A DNA stretch of 64,000 bases, from the NCBI GenBank assembly GCA_016795565.1, contig JAEUGW010000002.1, positions 1 to 64,000 on the forward strand, in the 5' to 3' direction. Source of the stretch: Opitutaceae bacterium (lineage in GTDB: Bacteria; Verrucomicrobiota; Verrucomicrobiia; Opitutales; Opitutaceae). Below, one piece after another: positions 60,135-64,000 of the stretch. Both the position numbers and the translations under genes were made by a program. The notes below the pieces were generated by a model that saw nothing but the letters and a program-made list of their open reading frames with translations, had not been told where the DNA came from and did not search any database. The stretch's first letter is position 1. Every line of letters begins with the position of its first letter.

Positions 60135-61226
60135 TCAGCTCGCGGCGGTGGCGGGCTGCTGGGCGAGGAAGTCGCGGATGCCCATCGCGCGCTGCTCGGC
60201 ATGGCGCTCTTCCTCGACCTCGTCGGCGGTGCGAATCCGGTTGTGGCTCTGCATCTGCCGGCGGATTTTACCGAGGGCCAGGTATTCCAGCTGCCGGATG
60301 CGCTCGCGCGTCACCTTGAACTTCTTGCCGACCTCCTCGAGCGTGAGCTCCTTCTGGCCCTCGAGACCGAAGCGGAGCTTGATGATGCTCGCTTCGCGGG
60401 GGTCGAGGGAATTGACCATGGCGCTGAGGTCTTCCCGGAGATTCTTGTCGCCGAGGTCCTCGTAGGGGCTGGTGGCGGCCTCGTCGCCGACGAGATCGCC
60501 GAGGGTGGCGGAGGAGTCGTCCTCGCCGACGGGAGCGTCGAGTGATGCGGGGCGCACGCTGACCGTCTTGAGCAGGGCGACCTTGGCGGTCGGGATCTGC
60601 AACTCGGCGGCGATCTCCTCGTTTTCGGGTTCGCGGCCGAGTTCGTCGGTGAGCTTGGCGATCATCTTCCGCATGCGGGAGATCTTGTCCACGAGGTGGA
60701 CAGGCAGCCGGATGGTCTTGGACTGGTTGGCCAGGGCGCGCTTCATCGACTGCTTGATCCACCACGCGGCGTAGGTGGAGAGCTTGCCGCCCTTGGCGGG
60801 GTCGAAGCGCTCGACGGCCTTGATCAGGCCGAGATTGCCTTCGCTGATGAGGTCCATGAGCGGCAGGCCCATCTGGTTGTAGTCGTAGGCGATCTTCACG
60901 ACGAGGCGCAGGTTGGCCTTGATCATGTGGTCGCGGGCGGCCTTGTCGCCTCGCTTGATGCGGGCCGCGAGCTTGATCTCCTCCTCGATGGTGAGGAGGG
61001 GAGTCTGGCGGATCTCGTTGAGATAGAGCTGAAGATTGGAGCGCTCGTCCCGCCGATCAACCGGGGAAGCCTGGTCAAACTGCGAAGGCTCGGGGGCGGG
61101 CTTGATATCAGGCCGGAGGGTGAGACCCACATCGGAGGAGGGGATGGGCAAGGTCACCGAGGTGCGATCTGCCGACATCGCGACTGCAACCGGATTGGCG
61201 TGGAGGGACTTTTTTCGGTTAGGCAT
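60135..61226 (-). CDS. RpoD-like sigma-70 family factor without region 1.1
   Basis: A 363-residue sigma factor. After a variable 60-residue leader come region 1.2 (LQLYLNEIRQTPLLTIEEEI), region 2 (NLRLVVKIAYDYNQMGLPLMDLI, EGNLGLIKAVERFDP, STYAAWWIKQSMKRAL), region 3, and region 4 with LRFGLEGQKELTLEEVGKKF and VTRERIRQLEYLALGKIRRQ. Region 1.1 and the long non-conserved insert of E. coli RpoD are missing, so it may be a group 2 factor or a short primary sigma. Region 2.4 keeps the -10-reading Gln (IKQSMKRAL), but Ser and Met replace the usual Ala-Ile. Regulon unknown. Confidence 0.93.
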   Translation of the reverse strand: MPNRKKSLHANPVAVAMSADRTSVTLPIPSSDVGLTLRPDIKPAPEPSQFDQASPVDRRDERSNLQLYLNEIRQTPLLTIEEEIKLAARIKRGDKAARDHMIKANLRLVVKIAYDYNQMGLPLMDLISEGNLGLIKAVERFDPAKGGKLSTYAAWWIKQSMKRALANQSKTIRLPVHLVDKISRMRKMIAKLTDELGREPENEEIAAELQIPTAKVALLKTVSVRPASLDAPVGEDDSSATLGDLVGDEAATSPYEDLGDKNLREDLSAMVNSLDPREASIIKLRFGLEGQKELTLEEVGKKFKVTRERIRQLEYLALGKIRRQMQSHNRIRTADEVEEERHAEQRAMGIRDFLAQQPATAAS

Positions 61227-61364
61227 GATGAATAAGGGGATGACGGATGGGCGAACTGGAATGTTACCCCAGGACTCCTTGCATATTGGATGCCGAAGTG
61301 CGGAAGGAAATTCCCACCTGTCCTGTGCCGACCCGAAATGCGCGGTTTTGTGCCGCGCGGGCGC

Positions 61365-62804
61365 TCAAATGGAGAGCTTATCGGCCAGGCCAATGGCCTT
61401 AAACAGCGCGGAAGCCTTGTTGATCGTCTCCTGATACTCGGCCGCGGGCACGGAATCGGCCACGATGCCCGCACCGGCCTGGATGTGAACCTTGCCGTCC
61501 TTAACCAATGCGGTGCGCAAGGTTATGCAGGAATCGAGATTGCCGTCGTAACTGAAATATCCGAGGGCCCCGGCGTAGCTGCCACGTTGCGTGGCCTCCA
61601 TTTGCGAGATTAGCTGCATGGCGCGAATTTTTGGGGCACCGCTGACCGTGCCGGCGGGAAACGTGGCGCGCATCAGGTCAAAAGCGGAACGTTCTGGCGC
61701 AAGTTGTCCCTCCACCTGTGACACAATGTGCATCACGTGCGAGTAACGCTCGATGACCTTGAATTCCGGCACCCCGATCGTGCCGAAGGAGCAGACGCGG
61801 CCGATGTCGTTGCGCGCCAGGTCAACCAGCATGAGGTGCTCGGCCAGCTCCTTTTCGTCCGCGAGCAAATCTTTCTCAAGGGCGAGATCTTCCGCGGCCG
61901 TCTTGCCGCGCGGCCGGGTGCCGGCGATGGGGCGGATCTCGACCTTGCGGCCGGTCAACCGGACATGGACCTCGGGCGAGGCGCCGACCAGGGCGAAGTC
62001 GCCGGTCTCGAGGAGAAACATGTAGGGCGACGGGTTGACCGTGCGCAGCGCGCGATAGAGATCAAGCGGGCTCTTCCTGAAATCCCGGGAAAAACGCTGG
62101 GAAAGCACGATCTGGAAAATGTCGCCGGCGCGGATGAACTCCTTGGAATCATCGACCATCTTCTCGAATGCGGCCTGGGTGAAGTTGCCGGCGGGCACCT
62201 GCACCGCGCCGGTATCGCCAAGGGTGGCGGATGCGAGGGGGCAGGGTTGGGCGAGCGCGGCTTGCATGCGCTGCAACTCGGCGCAGGCGGCGTCGTAGGC
62301 GGCATTGGCGTCGTTCCCCACGTGGGCGTTGACGATGAGCCGCATGGTTTGGTGGGCGCGGTCAAAGGCGAGGACCGAGTCACACAGCATGAACCACATC
62401 ATCGGCACGCCGAGTTCATCGCGGGCGGCCAGGGGCACGGACTTCTCGACGCTGTGGATGAATTCGTAGCCGAGATAGCCGACGGCACCGCCCGTGAAGG
62501 GGGGCAGGCCGGGCACGTTCACGGGCTGATATTTCGCCAATTCCTCCTGCAAGGCGGACAGCGGGTCGGCGGCGCCGGGCGCTGCGCGGAGGATTTTACG
62601 CGGATTGCAGCCGATGAAGCTGAAGCGGGACACGTTCTCGCCGCCCTCCACCGACTCGAGCAGGAAGGCCGGCCCGTGGCCGCGCAGCTTGGCATAGGCG
62701 GAGACGGGCGTCTCCAGATCAGCCAGCAGGTCGGCCCGGACCGGGACAACATTGCCTTGCCTGCTCAGCCGCAGGAACTCCTCACGCGTCGGAACAACTT
62801 GCAT
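61365..62804 (-). CDS. trpE: Anthranilate synthase component I
   Basis: A 479-residue chorismate-utilising enzyme that makes anthranilate with TrpG, first step of tryptophan synthesis. The N-terminal regulatory domain contains LLESVEGGENVSRFSFIG, with the L-E-S element of Trp feedback binding. The catalytic part has the diagnostic IVLSQRFSRDFRKSPLDLYRALRTVNPSPYMFLL, IRPIAGTRPRGKT, LVDLARNDIGRVC, TFPAGTVSGAPKIRAMQLI and the closing GIVADSVPAAEYQET. Its start is 2 bases after the glmS stop, so it is cotranscribed with glmS; no trpG is adjacent. Confidence 0.95.
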   Translation of the reverse strand: MQVVPTREEFLRLSRQGNVVPVRADLLADLETPVSAYAKLRGHGPAFLLESVEGGENVSRFSFIGCNPRKILRAAPGAADPLSALQEELAKYQPVNVPGLPPFTGGAVGYLGYEFIHSVEKSVPLAARDELGVPMMWFMLCDSVLAFDRAHQTMRLIVNAHVGNDANAAYDAACAELQRMQAALAQPCPLASATLGDTGAVQVPAGNFTQAAFEKMVDDSKEFIRAGDIFQIVLSQRFSRDFRKSPLDLYRALRTVNPSPYMFLLETGDFALVGASPEVHVRLTGRKVEIRPIAGTRPRGKTAAEDLALEKDLLADEKELAEHLMLVDLARNDIGRVCSFGTIGVPEFKVIERYSHVMHIVSQVEGQLAPERSAFDLMRATFPAGTVSGAPKIRAMQLISQMEATQRGSYAGALGYFSYDGNLDSCITLRTALVKDGKVHIQAGAGIVADSVPAAEYQETINKASALFKAIGLADKLSI

Positions 62805-62806
62805 GG

Positions 62807-64000
<1,194 letters not shown>

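Overview
The window is high-GC, densely coded bacterial DNA; no stretch over 300 bases lacks a gene. The gene content suggests Verrucomicrobiota, most likely an Opitutaceae-type organism. The pointers are a coupled DUF1800/DUF1501 pair, a PEP-CTERM-anchored protein, a RpoD-like sigma factor without region 1.1, and many intergenic palindromes. The taxonomic call is an inference; no rRNA is present to settle it. The first ~70 bases are alternating G and C homopolymers and look like a contig-edge artefact.

Layout. (1) 137-9519: a UDP-glucose dehydrogenase; the DUF1800/DUF1501 secreted pair and a TsaB-like gene on the minus strand; then tig-clpP-clpX (protein folding and proteolysis) on the plus strand and a secreted S1-type serine protease with a PEP-CTERM tail. 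(2) 9614-12008: a polytopic membrane protein convergent with an M42 aminopeptidase. (3) 12062-45716: a ~33.6 kb surface-glycan locus of about 33 genes, all on the minus strand, most joined by NTGA 4-bp stop/start overlaps. It holds an asparagine synthase, a Wzm/Wzt-type ABC exporter with a four-helix-bundle (S23) gene between its two halves, a Wzy-like polymerase, an O-antigen-ligase-like protein, an initiating sugar-phosphate transferase, about thirteen glycosyltransferases and many decorating enzymes: four FkbM methyltransferases, other methyltransferases, two hexapeptide acyltransferases, one membrane acyltransferase, a PIG-L deacetylase and a carbamoyltransferase. (4) 45878-64000: housekeeping genes. 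These are DJ-1/PfpI, a YeeZ-like epimerase, YbaB, RecR, tRNA-Gly(CCC), a Cys-rich secreted small protein, dxs-xseB, an M48 peptidase, a secreted EEP-family nuclease/phosphatase, a 5'-3' exonuclease, an orphan OmpR-type regulator, aguB-aguA (agmatine to putrescine), a lipoprotein, ribosomal protein S1, a sigma-70 factor, trpE and the C-terminal two thirds of glmS running off the right edge.

How it fits together. UDP-glucose dehydrogenase (UDP-glucuronate) and GlmS (glucosamine-6-P) supply sugar nucleotides that the glycan locus can use. The locus appears to build a long, heavily decorated, lipid-linked polysaccharide. It carries components of both the ABC-exporter route and the polymerase/ligase route but no visible Wzx flippase, so the export route is uncertain. 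Start codons inside the locus were mostly chosen from the overlap pattern; in several genes the open frame runs much further upstream over a neighbouring gene, and the overlapping start is the credible one.

Intergenic space is rich in palindromes. At least nine gaps hold long or paired inverted repeats, two of which (17891 and 43741) are copies of one family. These and the S23 cassette, flanked by its own inverted GGAC/GTCC-type repeats, are the least explained structures in the window. I found no CRISPR array, transposase, integrase or rRNA.
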